A stretch of DNA of 64,000 bases from Azadirachta indica (Eukaryota; Streptophyta; Magnoliopsida; Sapindales; Meliaceae), in assembly GCA_022749755.1 (NCBI GenBank), contig CM040441.1, positions 1,988,741-2,052,740 of the forward strand, read 5' to 3'. The translations under genes were made by a program, and so were the position numbers. Below are positions 38,626-50,541 of the stretch, piece after piece (positions within the stretch are counted from its first letter, which is position 1; the number at the start of each line of letters is the position of its first letter). The notes under the pieces were generated by a model. The model ran no database searches and was not told where the DNA came from. It was given only the letters and a program-made list of their open reading frames with translations.

Positions 38626-38806
38626 TGTACATGATTTTTTAATTATTCCAATCGAAGACCATTATATACCTGGTATTAGTTAAGAAATTCTTAATTTTGA
38701 TATAAGTAATAGATATATCTTTTTGAATAAGTGATCTTTAAAAACAAACTCTTGGAGAGAAATACCATTAATAAAAGAAAATGATTGTAATACAAGTAGA
38801 TACCAA

Positions 38807-39241
38807 AAGAACAAATTGCAAGAAAAGCAGGCATGATAAACTGCTCTAAGAAAACTAACTAAGATGAAACCGTACAATCTCAAACATATAAGTAGTAGTT
38901 ATATGTTTTTAGCACTAAATGCCACAATATTGCATATAGGGAAAGCCAAAAGTGAATAATTAGAGGGCCAAAATATTTAAAATAATAAGGTAATATTATT
39001 ATTAAGGGGTAAAATTAATAAGCTAATATTCTAAAATAATTAATAAATTAAGGGATAAATTGATAATTCACTTTTTCTTCCCATCATTAAAAAATCATAA
39101 TCTCATTGTACTTAATAAAAAATTCGAAGGAAGCACACTACTCTTACCTTTTCTTGTCTAAAAAAATGTATCAACTTCTTATACCATCTTTTTTTGGAAA
39201 AATGCACCAACTCTTGCCATTTTCTTGAAGTCGACTAAGTC
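38807..39241. other. Segment present only in copy B
   Basis: About 435 bp lie between GATACCA and TCCTCTTTTTTGTTG. In copy A the same flanks are nearly joined at about 13,624. No inverted repeat termini or target duplication are evident, so a deletion in A is at least as likely as an insertion in B. Confidence 0.7.
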
Positions 39242-39869
39242 CTCTTTTTTGTTGATTTCAAAGTTTTCTTTTTTCTGCTATTAAGTCTTACCATCTCATC
39301 TATTGTTTCTTCTCATAATCATCAATAACAGCCATCTAAAAGATAGATCATTAGAAACACAAACTTAAACTTAAACTTAAGCCATTGTTTTAATTCTTCA
39401 TTTTTGGAAGCAAACAATAATAAAGATTGTAAGGATTTACTTTGGCAGTTATTGTAACTTTTATCAATAGTTTTCTATATATAATTTGGAGAAAATGTGT
39501 TTAAAAAAAAAAAGAGAAAAAAGTGATGGCAATAGTTATGGCATACAAAGTGATAAAGAGAAAAAAAAATAGAAAAGATAAAAGATGAAAATAGAGGTAG
39601 TGGTAATAGTAGCATATTTAAAGATGACAGGGGAAGAAAGGTGGCAATGGAAGTGGTAGATTAGGTTCTATATTAATATTTTATATTAATGATGAATAGG
39701 ATACCATATTTATTTAAATCCACTAAGCAGAGATAAATTTGTATTTTATCACAATTTAATGGATTGATGTAATAACATGGACTAAAAGAGTTAAATTAAC
39801 CAAAGCATGTTCTAATTTGTTATTTGACCAAAGTTTAGGGATTAAAAATGTTATTATGCTTTCTCATTA

Positions 39870-40172
39870 AAAGCAGGGTAAAATGGTTATTTTATAATTA
39901 TTATAATGTACGTACTAATATAGTTTATTAATTTTAATATATTATTATGATAGTATAATCAAAATTATTAATATAAATATTAATATATTATTTAAAAGAA
40001 TATATATATCAAAATATTAATTTTTAAATTTTCTATTTTATCAAAATAAATAACTTAATTCTTATTTTCAGATATTTTAAAATAAAAACAAATATATCAT
40101 TTAAATTTAAGTTTTCCGTTAGATTCAAATTTCAATCATATTTAAAGTTCAAAAAAATAAAATAAAACAAAC
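39870..40172. mobile_element. Short TIR element (TAGCG family), copy B
   Basis: Counterpart of 14,226-14,527. The left end differs (AAAATGGTTATTTTATAATT) and the right terminus is decayed (ACAAACCTGCC in place of ACAAACGCTGCC). Confidence 0.45.
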
Positions 40173-42295
40173 CTGCCTTAATTCTAAACATTGAGATCTA
40201 TTTAATGGAAAATAGTTGCGAAAATTTCCTTAATTTATTGTGCTAAACAAAGCAACTTCTTTGATGACGTTTTGATTTCAAGTCCGGGTCATTTTCTTTT
40301 CTCTCTCAAATTTATCTGTGTTGTATATAAAGATCAGCTTAATTCTTGTTCAAATCATAATGCATATGAAACTTAGATTGAAATTGTGTTTCATAGTGCC
40401 ATCAATGTAGTGTTTTGGATTTTCAGAAATATTATTTTAGGATTTCCCTGTGTAATAAATGTCCACAAAGTGCACAGACACACACATTCATGGTACCATG
40501 ATTGTTGGTTATAACGAGGACTAGGTTCATCATTATTATTAGCATATTATGTTATGATATAAATTATCCCTATTTTAGAAGTACGCAGATTTCATATTCA
40601 TTGAAATTTAAAATTCTAGATGAGGACCATTCAGGTTCTACTCATACATTTCATTAATTTGACCAACAACAAATAAGTACTTAAGAGTTTAAAATTTATA
40701 AAGAGGAAGGATCACAGATCTATCTTTTTTTTTTTACACAAAATTTTATATTATTTATAAGTCGTTAGATCTCTACGCAACTAATGGTTGAAATTGATTT
40801 TCATCGTATAATTAATACACTATAGTTAATATATATATTAGATTAAATTTAAATTGCTAGGTGTACCTAATTACAATGGTCTATGATGTAAAGATGTGTA
40901 AAACAACCTCACATGAGCAATTATATGTGACTTTTTATTGCTTACAATACCTGAAACGTAATTCGTTCGTTTAATATTATTGTAAATTAAATACAAAGCA
41001 ATAATTTCTATCTGATAGCTGGCTTGACTTTACACATATAGGCTTCTTACGCTTGTTGCTTGCTCAAGTTTTTGGTCGTCGTACCAGATCCAAGTAAGAC
41101 TATAATATAAATTGTAAGAACTTTAAATGTTCCTATCGAAATTATTAATATAAAACATGTTTTTTTCCACTGTTATCTTGTAATGACTTTGATGATTATA
41201 TCTTTATTAAGAATTATTGAATTATTTCAATTTGGATCATTTGAAAACGCATATGTATGGTAATTAGGAGCTCAAGTTTTAGTTTCACTCTTATGAAATT
41301 TTGGTGGCAACTCCTAATCTTCTTGGATACATAATAGATAACTATGTGCGATTATACTGTCCTATTCACACATGGAATTGATAATTATGAGCTCGGTATA
41401 CATACTTCATTTTGACAAATTAAGAACAAAAAGACACTAGTCCTTAGAGCATTTCTCTTAATCTTAAAGCACTGCTTCTTAGAACAAATTTGCACTCAAT
41501 AGAGCTAGCATTTAATTTCTTGCAGAATGTATAGAGCCAATTCGTTTATTCTTTTTATTTTCAAGCCAAAGAGAAGAACCAATGTATGTTTTAAAAATAT
41601 TGTGCTATTTTGATCGCATGAATTTGCTCTTGTTATTTAGAGTGTAATATTGGGTTTGTATTTGTGGATTTTTGCCTGATACGGTGATTTACAGTACTCG
41701 TAATGGAGTGTTTGTGTTTTGTGGTTTTGCTTGCTCTCTGGATTTTGCATGTAATCGAGTTTATAATGGTGGTTTCAAGATTTATCTTCTGCTGCATGAT
41801 CATGATTCAATGGAATTGATCGAACTTGATATATAATTAGATTGCAGGTAGAAATAATTACAGATTTCAAATATTCGTTTAATGGTTTCAATTTATATTA
41901 TTACCAAAAAAAAAAAAAACGAGTTACTTACTTTAGAAGGATATTTTCTTGATTAGTAGACTTGTTGTTTCCACTAAAACCACGACCAAGCTGATACATA
42001 TAAAATTTCACAAATATCCTTTAATTTGCCACAAAATAAGAAAATCTAGAAATTATTAGTATTAATAAATAAATGAGAAAATTAAATCTCACCAGTTATA
42101 TATAATTCTTAGCCAACCTACTAGAATTAGGCCAAAAAAAAAAAAAATGAAAAACCGAATTGGCCTAGACCATAATTGATGAATTTGATTTGGTTTTGCA
42201 TAATATTCAATTCAAGTTCAGTTCTAATTCTTAATAAACCAATATTTTTTGTGTATTAGTGAAAAACCCAAGCTGAGACAAAAATACTTTTTTAA
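40173..42295. other. Non-coding part of copy B up to the gap
   Basis: Collinear with 14,528-16,858, lacking the 240 bp found at 15,471-15,712. No gene is seen. Confidence 0.6.
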
Positions 42296-42395
42296 NNNNN
42301 NNNNNNNNNNNNNNNNNNNNNNNNNNNNNNNNNNNNNNNNNNNNNNNNNNNNNNNNNNNNNNNNNNNNNNNNNNNNNNNNNNNNNNNNNNNNNNN
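42296..42395. other. Assembly gap of exactly 100 N
   Basis: The run is exactly 100 N, a conventional placeholder for a gap of unknown length. It separates the end of direct-repeat copy B from the start of the left inverted-repeat arm, inside a kinase exon. Order and distance across it are therefore not established by sequence. Confidence 0.97.
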
Positions 42396-42396
42396 T

Positions 42397-43199
42397 CGAA
42401 ACCTTGTCAGAATCATCAGCAGTTGTTCAAATGATGATGTTAAAATATTGGTGTTAGAATACATGCCAAATGGGAGCTTGGAGAAGCATTTGCATTCTAA
42501 CAGCTGCATTTTAGATATTTTTCAGAGGTTGCGCATTATGATAGATATTGCATCAGCGTTGGAGTATCTTCACTTTGGCTATCCGACTCCTATAGTTCAC
42601 TGTGATATAAAGCCCGGCAACATATTGTTAGACGAAAACATGGTTGCTCATTTGAGTGATTTTGGCATTGCAAAGCTCTTAACCGGAGAAGATCAGTCTA
42701 TGATGCAAACACAAACCCTTGCCACAATAGGTTATATGGCACCAGGTTTGTTATATATTCTGGATTTGTATTTATTAATTAAAATTTTCTAAATTATTCA
42801 CTTTTTGTGATCTTCATGTTATCCACAGAGTATGGAAGAGAAGGAAAAGTGTCGATCAAAGGTGACATTTACAGTTATGGGATTACATTGATGGAAACAT
42901 TTACTGGGATTAAACCCACAGACAAATTCTTTACGGGAGAAATGAGCTTGAAGAGTTGGGTTAGTCACTTGTTACACAACTCAGTGATGGAACTTGTGGA
43001 CAAAAGTTTTCTGAGAAGAGATGATGAACATTTTGCTGCAAAGGAGCAATGTTTGTCATCTGTCTTGAATCTGGCTATGACGTGTACTTCAGAATCACCA
43101 GAGTATAGGGTCAACGCTAAAGATATTGTTACTAGACTTTCAAAAATTAGAGACACATTGCTTAGAGCTATTGAAGGTGGAAGAAAAATAAGAATGTGA
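42397..43199 (+). pseudogene. LRR-XII receptor kinase, C-terminal kinase part
   Basis: Two exons of a non-RD LRR receptor kinase survive. Exon 1 enters from the gap in frame at Arg-Asn-Leu-Val (42,397), with [26 protein letters not shown] (Cys in place of the Arg of HRD) and SDFGIAKLL. It splices at 42,745|42,746 (ACCAG|GTTTGT) to 42,829 (CCACAG|AGTATG), an 83-nt intron, rebuilding the GY.APEYGREG activation segment. Exon 2 runs to the stop at 43,197-43,199. No stop or frameshift occurs in what is visible. N-lobe, membrane span and LRRs lie in the gap or are lost. Non-RD kinases of this subfamily (FLS2, EFR and Xa21 types) sense microbes at the plasma membrane. Confidence 0.85.
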
Positions 43200-43952
43200 A
43201 CTCTAAATTAATTTTCTTTTGTTTCATCGATAATAAACTTTAATGCATGCAACAAATAATTTTAGTGCTAGAGTGTAAGAATTTTTTTTTTTCTCCCTTT
43301 TGGTTTATAAATTCTAGAATAATTAATGTAGACAACTCATTTTTCATGGGAGATGTTGCTTATTTCTATCCATTGCTCACTATATCCTTTATATAGTGAT
43401 CATTTATAAAATAATTTTAATTATGATAGAAAACTTTATTATAAAGTATGTGGCATAATAGTTTAACAATTCTCTTATATATTCGAACATCTGGTTTGCC
43501 ATTTTCTTGATAAGTTAGCAAAATAAGTTAATCAGACCTATATTACAGAAGGAGGACCCGACATAAAAAAAAAAAAGGCCCATATCCCAACATTAGCCCA
43601 TAAATCTCTTTGCAATTCAAACTAGACAACTAGAGTTTGAATAAGCTCAAATTATTGAGCCATCCTTAATAAAAATTTCATTAAAAGAAATAATTTAAGG
43701 GGTTAAAAATATATAAAATTAAACTATTAAAGAAAAGACATTTTTTCCACAACATAAAACAGTTCACTAATTAATATCAGGTCGCGAAGTTTGATATCAA
43801 CACATATAAACTTGATTTATTTAATTGGCTTGTTATCTCAATCTAATTAATTATATTTAATGTTCAAAGATTTGAATAAAATCATGAAATTGAAATTATT
43901 CTAATATCATATTATAAATTATTACATTAAAATTTCAAACTCAAGAATAACG
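43200..43952. other. Non-coding 3' flank of the left kinase copy
   Basis: Mirrors 53,219-53,972. No gene or element is recognised. Confidence 0.6.
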
Positions 43953-44659
43953 TAACGTTTGTTTTTTATTTATCTGAACTTTGAACATGACTAAAATCTG
44001 AATTTAACTGAAATATAAATTTCAATAATATGTTTGTTTTTATTTTAAAATATCTGAAAATAAGTATTAAGTTGTTTGTTTTGACAAAATAAAAGTTTCA
44101 AAATTAATATTTTGACATATATAACCTTTTAAATAATATACTTATATTTAAATAATTTTGATTATATTAATACAATAATATATAAAAAATTAATAAATTT
44201 TATTAGTATGTATATTATTTATATGCTTGACATATTTTTTTTTTAAAAAATTAATCGATGATATAAATATCAATAAAAATTAAATAAAAATAATAAGTCA
44301 TATTATAATATATTTTTAATTATGTAAATATATAAATTTATTGCAATACTTAAAGTATAAAATAAGTAAGATTAAAAAGACAAGTAGAAGGGACCCATAA
44401 TAAAGAAGTGATCCGTTAAAAATAGTTAATTAGGGTTTTAATTTTGTAAGTAAATAATTTAATAAAATAGGGATATTTTTTAAAAATAAATATTAAAATA
44501 TTCAGACATTTGTTCATTCAAATTTAAATTAAAATTTTTAACTTAATTATATTAAAATATTTTTAGTGAATATTCAAACATAAATTAAAAAATAAAGAAT
44601 TTTTAATATTTGAATAATTATATTTAAATTTCAGTAAAAAAAAAAAAAAACAACCGCTA
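43953..44659. mobile_element. Non-autonomous TIR DNA element (TAGCG family), left arm
   Basis: About 707 bp with inverted ends TAACGTTTGTTTTTT at the left and TAGCGGTTGTTTTTTTT (opposite strand) at the right, followed on both sides by an ACTGAA/TCTGAA phrase. There is no coding capacity. The right-arm copy is at 52,507-53,218. Superfamily unassigned; a target duplication is not obvious. Confidence 0.6.
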
Positions 44660-45067
44660 AGTGTCTAAATAATAATATTTAATTATTTAATATTATTCTT
44701 GCCGTTTATATATACATAATCATATCAACTATGGTACTCATGCAAATCTACATAACAATCAATTACTATCGCAAATATCACGTAAATTAAGCATTCATTT
44801 TACCAGATATTGACTTTGAAAGACTTTGGTTGTTGAAAGACTTTACTTGTAAAACGAGTTGATCTGAGACTTCATATGTGCAAGGACCTCAAATTAAGAT
44901 TTTTATTTTTCAAGGTATTCACACACTGATGCAATCTTCTTTTAATATTTAAATACAAATTATCAGGTTTAACACTTTGGTTTGTTTCGATTGTGCAAAA
45001 ATGGTATTTTATATGTTTGGATTCAGTTAAAGTTGGTATTTTCATAATGTTTTTATAGAAGACTTTG

Positions 45068-46010
45068 TTTTACCCTCAAATATTGATACGTGGCAATCTA
45101 CCTATCTTCATTGTCAATTTTACTTGAAAAAATATCAAATTTTCTCCCGATTTATTTCAATTTAACCACTTACCTCCCTATTGTTTCAAAATTATACTTT
45201 ACCTCCCTATCCTCAAAATTTAATTTTTAGTTGTCAATAGTTTTTGTCATTTAAAAAGTAGATAAATACAAAATTAATATAATATGAAAATTTTGAATAA
45301 AATTCAAACAATGGATCAAACTTGTAATCCATTTTATCAATTTCAAATTAATACATAACAAAATAATTGTTGTAAAATCGTATAATTATTCCCTACAACT
45401 AATTGTAGACCTAAAACTTTAACAATTAACGCTCATAATTAGTCGTATACAATCTGCATAGTGTGCGTGGTAGTCAAAGATGAAAGAAATTTTCTTTAGG
45501 GCTAATTATGAGCATTAATTGTAGAAACTTTAGATTTAGGATTAGTTTTAGGGATTAATTATTTGATTCTATAATTATTTTGTTATGTATTAATTTGAAA
45601 TGGTGACTGTATTTTGTCATAAAACTAAAAAAATGGATTGCAGGTTTGGTTGATTGGGTATGAATTTTATAAACAGTTTTAAAATTTTATTAATTTTGTA
45701 CTTATCTGCTTTTCATACTTGGCCGTGAAAACAAAAAAAAAATGTAAAAAAATATAAATTGCTTTGTAAGAGGTGGAAAAAGAAAAGAAATAAAAGAAAA
45801 GGAAAAAATATAAAATTACTTTGTCTGAGGTGGAGAAAGAAACTAGATGAAAAAGAAAAAAAAATGAAAGGAGATATTAGTTTAATTAGGGGTAAATATG
45901 TCAAATGACAGAAACCACTAATGATTAAGAATCAAATTTTGAGGATAGCGAGGTAAAGTGCAATTGGGGAAAAATTGGTATTTTTTTATTTTTCTTTTAA
46001 TTTTCTCTTT
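45068..46010. mobile_element. Foldback (long inverted repeat) element, left arm
   Basis: The element is almost entirely palindromic. The best paired arms are 45,343-45,442 and 45,502-45,597 around a 59-nt loop. Outer arms also pair: ACTTTACCTCCCTATCCTCA near 45,200 faces its complement near 45,940-45,960. No ORF is present. The copy in the other arm is at about 51,325-52,190. Long-TIR MULE or foldback MITE are the likely classes. Confidence 0.65.
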
Positions 46011-46029
46011 TATTAACTTTCAAGATTCT

Positions 46030-46291
46030 TTTTGTCTCAAACCCTTGTCACAAAGGTTATATTAAGTGCACAAGAGCTGTTCAAGATTTATGATTTTGCT
46101 TAGTTTAAATTTCTTAAATTATTAATTTTTAATGATCATGTCATCTACAATGGAAGAGAAGGAAATGTATATAAAAAACGTTGAACTTTATTTGTGGAAG
46201 AGAAGGAAATGTATATAAAAAAAAACGTTGAACTTTATCTGTGTAAGAATCTTGATCTAAAGATTTTTTGGTTTTATAAAGGTATCCATAA
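46030..46291 (+). pseudogene. Old LRR-XII kinase relic, left arm
   Basis: CAAACCCTTGTCACAAAGG at about 46,040 resembles the end of kinase exon 1 (CAAACCCTTGCCACAATAGG at 42,711). Then follows intron-like sequence, and CATCTACAATGGAAGAGAAGG at 46,144-46,164 resembles the acceptor and start of exon 2. Only these junction pieces survive. It lies downstream of, and in the same orientation as, the better kinase copy, suggesting an ancient tandem pair. Confidence 0.6.
46151..46241 (+). repeat. 44-bp tandem duplication, left arm only
   Basis: The unit beginning TGGAAGAGAAGGAAATG occurs twice head to tail (46,151 and 46,195), the second with a longer A-run. The right arm has a single unit (about 51,115-51,150), so the duplication happened after the inverted duplication or was lost there. 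Confidence 0.8.
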
Positions 46292-49021
46292 ATTTAACCT
46301 TCAATCTTTTCATACATAACTACTAATTTAAAAAAAAAAAAATTGGTCAAATCAATATAAAAATTGATCCCTTCACATCTTTTTCCCACAATAAAAGGCA
46401 AAATTCATTCAACAATCTTTTTAAAAAAAACTTTAATGTAGACTTTAATTGGAATTTTGAATGTTTCAATTTAATTATCGAGAAGTTATACATATTCTTT
46501 CAAAAAATAACCTCAAAAATCTAGCTGAAAGCTCTAACATCTCTGCTTTCCAGAACTAATTTCAAATTAATTACAAAAGACTTATTAATCATTCAACTTT
46601 AACCTTTTTAATTTTAGAAAGTTAAGCTCAACTTGAAGCAAGTATTTTTAAATATAGTTTTTTAGAATGAGACATTGACTTGAGAAGATGTTAGTTGTTA
46701 AAGATGTTGATTTAAGGTTTTTATATGTCCACTGGTGGGTGTGGTTTGAATGCTACAAGGGAAATTACAGAAAAATTGGTAATTATGTCTAATAAAGTAA
46801 TTTGAAAATTTTTATTTTTTATTGTAGTTTAAATTTATATATTTAAATTTTCAATCTATTCAGAGTTCTTACACGTTATATGTTTAGATTCAATGGCGAA
46901 GCGCCATCAACGCTTGAGGAGGCCCTGGCAACCCGGCCCCACAATTTGGTCAAAAGTTTTTATTGTATTATTTATATTTTAGACCATCTTTTATACTTAT
47001 AGATAATTTTATCCCTATAACTTTGCAAAGATATCGATTTATTCTTTAATTTATTAATTATTTTTAAAATAATAGCCTATTAATTTTACCATTTAAATAT
47101 TTTAATCTTTCCATTATTCGTCTTTGCCTCTTACACTATTTAGATTGACAGAGAAATAATACACATAAAATTATTATTCTTTCAAAATTTTGTGAGAATT
47201 TGTCTTTTACCAATAATTTGTTTGTTAGAAGGTCACATGGCATGTGGCATCTCTCTGCCTAATTTTAAGAATTAATTTTCATGAAACACACTTCGGAAGT
47301 TTGGTAGAATCCCCTAATTTCTGCACATAATTTTAAGAAGTAATTTACAATACCATTATAAAAACAAAAGGTTGTTAGCTTTTAGCTTCACTTTTTCTTT
47401 CTGAAAATTATAAACTTTAACTTAAAATTAGTAATTGCATAAGTAAAAGAATTTTGTCTTACCGCCAAATGTTGGCACGTGGCAATTCAATTAGCTTTCT
47501 AATTTTTTTTAAAAAAAAAGATTTATCGTTTATAAAGAATGAAAAAAGTTTATATGAGTCGTGCATATCATGTGCTTTTGGAAGGAGATGAAAAAGGAAA
47601 AAATTAAGAGACAAGATTGGACAAAAGAGAGAGTGAAAAGAAAAAGAGGGAGGGAGTGTAAATATATAAATATTAAAACGAAGGGTAAACGTATAGTTTA
47701 ATAACATTTGTAATGATAATAGTATTGGCAGCTAATTCTGAGTTACATAAAAATATTGCCATAAATTTTCATATATCTATTTAATAACTTACAATAATTT
47801 TATGAATCAAATTATATGTATGGAGAAAAACGTAAGAGGATTTTGACAGGAATATTATTAAAAAAAAATGACATGTACATTAAAATATTTTAATAGGATA
47901 TCATAATATACTCCCATCTTTTGAAGCAGCGGCAAAAATCCTTGGACTTTTCACAATCAACAATGGAATAAAATGACAAAAATAACATATAATTTCTCAT
48001 AATCAACAATTTAGTCCTCTCTATATAGAGATGGCAAAATTCTGAATTCGTGGGTTCTCGCCCCATCCCATCCCATTTGAAGTGGGTTTGGGGTTTAAGA
48101 ATCCAACCCCTTTTGAAAATTGGGGCGGGTTTGGAGGTAAAAAGTCTAACATATTCCAAAATTGGTGGGCTCCAAGATTATATTTTTTGCCCCACCTGAA
48201 AATGTCTAAGACTATGTTCATTGTTTTCTTTATGTTTTGCATAAACTAATCTATCTTTTTTCTAGGATTAGGATGTAGCCTACCTATGAAGTTTTGATTC
48301 ACACTTTTCTTGGTTAATTAATGTTTATTTTCTTTTATGATTGAGTATTTTTCAATATTCTTAGCACTTCTAAATAATCGGCCACTATTTAGTTGGTTTG
48401 TAATTCATAATGAAACCGGAAGGAGATTTATGTGCAATTAATTTTGTTGAATGCCATAAATTACATTAAGATAGGAATATACTTTTATGGTTTGTGTAAT
48501 CACTAAATAAGATCCGCAAAGTTTAATGAATTCTTGGTAGTTTCAATTCTTATAGGAGTATAGTAAATTAGCTATCAAGGTTATTTTTGTTAGACCTTGG
48601 AGAGGCTAGTGAAAAGATTATAGACTCTCAGACTATCAATCATAGAAAATAACCTAATTAATAAGAATTGAAGAATCAATACGAATTAGTTATTGTCAAA
48701 TTGGACGTCCTAGAGTTTTAGTTGTTTGAATTCTTCTTTGTTTTACTTTGATTTCATATTTGGTTTTATTTTATTTTGCTTTAAATTAGTTTACTTTTCT
48801 ACAATACCTCTTTGTTTTCAAGTTATGTAAATAAAATTAGAGTTAAAATAATTTTGGTACTTAGTAAGCAATCAATCGTCATGGAAACAAAACTCTACTT
48901 ATCGTATATTATTTATTAGTAATAACGTGTATTTGTGTTTAGAAAATCTACATCACATAACAAGACAAACAATAGTGAACAAATGATGATCATATAGATA
49001 TGAGGCATGAGGAACTCAATG
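46292..49021. other. Inverted-repeat spacer, first part: repeat scraps
   Basis: No gene. GGCGAAGCGCCATC with a GC-rich patch (46,890-46,945) is a dispersed-repeat scrap. 47,455-47,700 begins TACCGCCAAATGTTGGCACG, like the foldback element's outer end (45,069), and ends AAGGGTAAACG, so it may be a short relative of it. 48,021-48,180 carries CCCCATCCCATCCC and GGGGCGGGTTTGGAGG in loose inversion, typical of a plant MITE. Confidence 0.45.
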
Positions 49022-50541
49022 ATCACTACTAGACTATTACACATTTAAAACTGCTATAAACCATTTTAAAAACTCTTTTAGAATGTATTACAAGCCGTCA
49101 TCTGTTGACATGTTTTAAAATATCAAAAACTGTTCTCTTTTATTATGATAAGAAGATTATTTTTATTAGTTTTTAAATTTATAAGAAGGCAGTTTTAAAT
49201 AATATTCGAATTTATAAAAGAACACTTTTTAACTGTACTTAAATTTATAAGAAAACGGTATTTAACAGTTATTAATATTTTATAAAATATTTATTTTTAA
49301 TAATATTTAAATATATAAGAAGATAATTTTCAACAGTTATTAAAATTTTTAAGATTATAATTCTTAAAGTAACAACAAAAATGGTTACTATAACAACATT
49401 CAATTAAATAAAAATTAATTTATCAAAAAATATACATATACATATATGTATATGTGTATATATATATATATATAATACATGTACACGACAATAATATCAC
49501 TCAATAGTTCATACATATGTTTATCTTATTAATTGTTTAAAAATTAAACATTGATTAAAAAAAAAGTCTAAATTAAAATAGCTCGTATCATTACAAATTG
49601 CAAATACAAATAGTAGCACAGCAGCAGCAGGTCATGAATCAAAAACATCAGCAAGTTGATGCTAGATATCACATACAGAGCTGTTTTATCTACTAATTAT
49701 AAAACTAAAAATAACAGTAAAAGAAACAAGTACCTCCCAGTAACAGTATTTACAATAGTATATATACAACTTTATCAATAACTAGCTGAAACAATAACAA
49801 ACTATAGCAGAAATGGTTACAGCAAAGTAACATTAGGAGAAGAAAATAGCAAAAAAGAAAAAACACAGCTAATAACAGGAAGTAGAACCAGCAACAAGCA
49901 GTCAAGCAGTAGAAAGCTTGGTAATTAACAAGCAGCAACCTTATCTTTTGTAGTCTTTGCCATAATTTTAAGTCAATGCACTTATCAATCAATTTATAAC
50001 TTAATACATTGAATAAAAAGTTGATAAAGAGACCTATAACCAAACATATCCATCAAAATTCTTTAGGTAAAACTAAAAAATATAACTAAAACAAAAGACT
50101 AAAAAAATACAATTATTTCAATTACAAAATTGACACAACAAATTCAGCCCAATTTTTTCTCATCTCATCTATTTCTTCTTGTTTGTATGAACATTTTTTT
50201 TCGAACTGCATAAGATATTACACATAATGAAATTAAAATAAAATAACATTAGAAGTCATGCATATTATAAAAAATTAATAAAATAAGTGAAATAATTGCA
50301 AAGTTATAATTCTAACTTTTTGTTGGATAAAAATATTTGGATCTTCTTCAATAATATCTTTCATATGCTTCATTACATAATACCCACACTCTGAATTTAT
50401 GGGTTGTTTAGGACACTACCAAAAATGAAAAAATATATAAATACATAATAACATGAAATATTTTTAATTAACGTATAAAATAATAGAAAAATATTGTTCA
50501 AATAATAAAATCTAAATTATTTTCCGTCGGAAAATCAGATG
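49022..50541. mobile_element. Possible CACTA-type element remnant
   Basis: Starts CACTACTAGA at 49,024-49,033, followed by four reiterated subterminal phrases of the TTATAAGAAGRCAGTTTT / AACAGTTATTA type (49,150-49,350), as CACTA ends show. ATTTTCCGTCGGAAAAT (50,517-50,534) is a palindrome of the kind common in CACTA termini. A matching TCTAGTAGTG terminus was not found, so extent and class are uncertain. A (TA/CA)n microsatellite is at 49,434-49,475. A minus-strand 97-residue hydrophobic frame (49,750-50,043) looks spurious. Confidence 0.35.

Larger units (their letters stand above)
25435..42295 (+). repeat. Segmental direct repeat, copy B
   Basis: Second copy of 1-16,858 with every nested insertion in the same place: SINE-like element, LINE relic, Copia-1, MITE, NBS-LRR fragment and short TIR element. 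It ends abruptly at the N-gap, at the base equivalent to 16,858. Copy B generally keeps longer reading frames than A (LINE RNase H, Copia RT, LRR). Confidence 0.95.
42396..46291 (+). repeat. Large inverted repeat, left arm
   Basis: The reverse complement of this arm is found at 51,055-54,775. It starts at the first base after the gap with TCGAAACCTTGTCAG and ends near GGTATCCATA at 46,291. Contents in order: kinase 3' part, TIR element, foldback element, old kinase relic. A few percent divergence and indels (a 44-bp duplication only here) show it is not a simple assembly mirror. Confidence 0.93.

Noticed and set aside
42231..42509. Open frames running through the N-gap
   Set aside because: The central codons are unknown bases; the frames are artefacts of translating N.
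49434..49475. TA-rich palindrome as a replication origin or matrix attachment site
   Set aside because: It is an ordinary (TA/CA) microsatellite in AT-rich DNA; no supporting feature.
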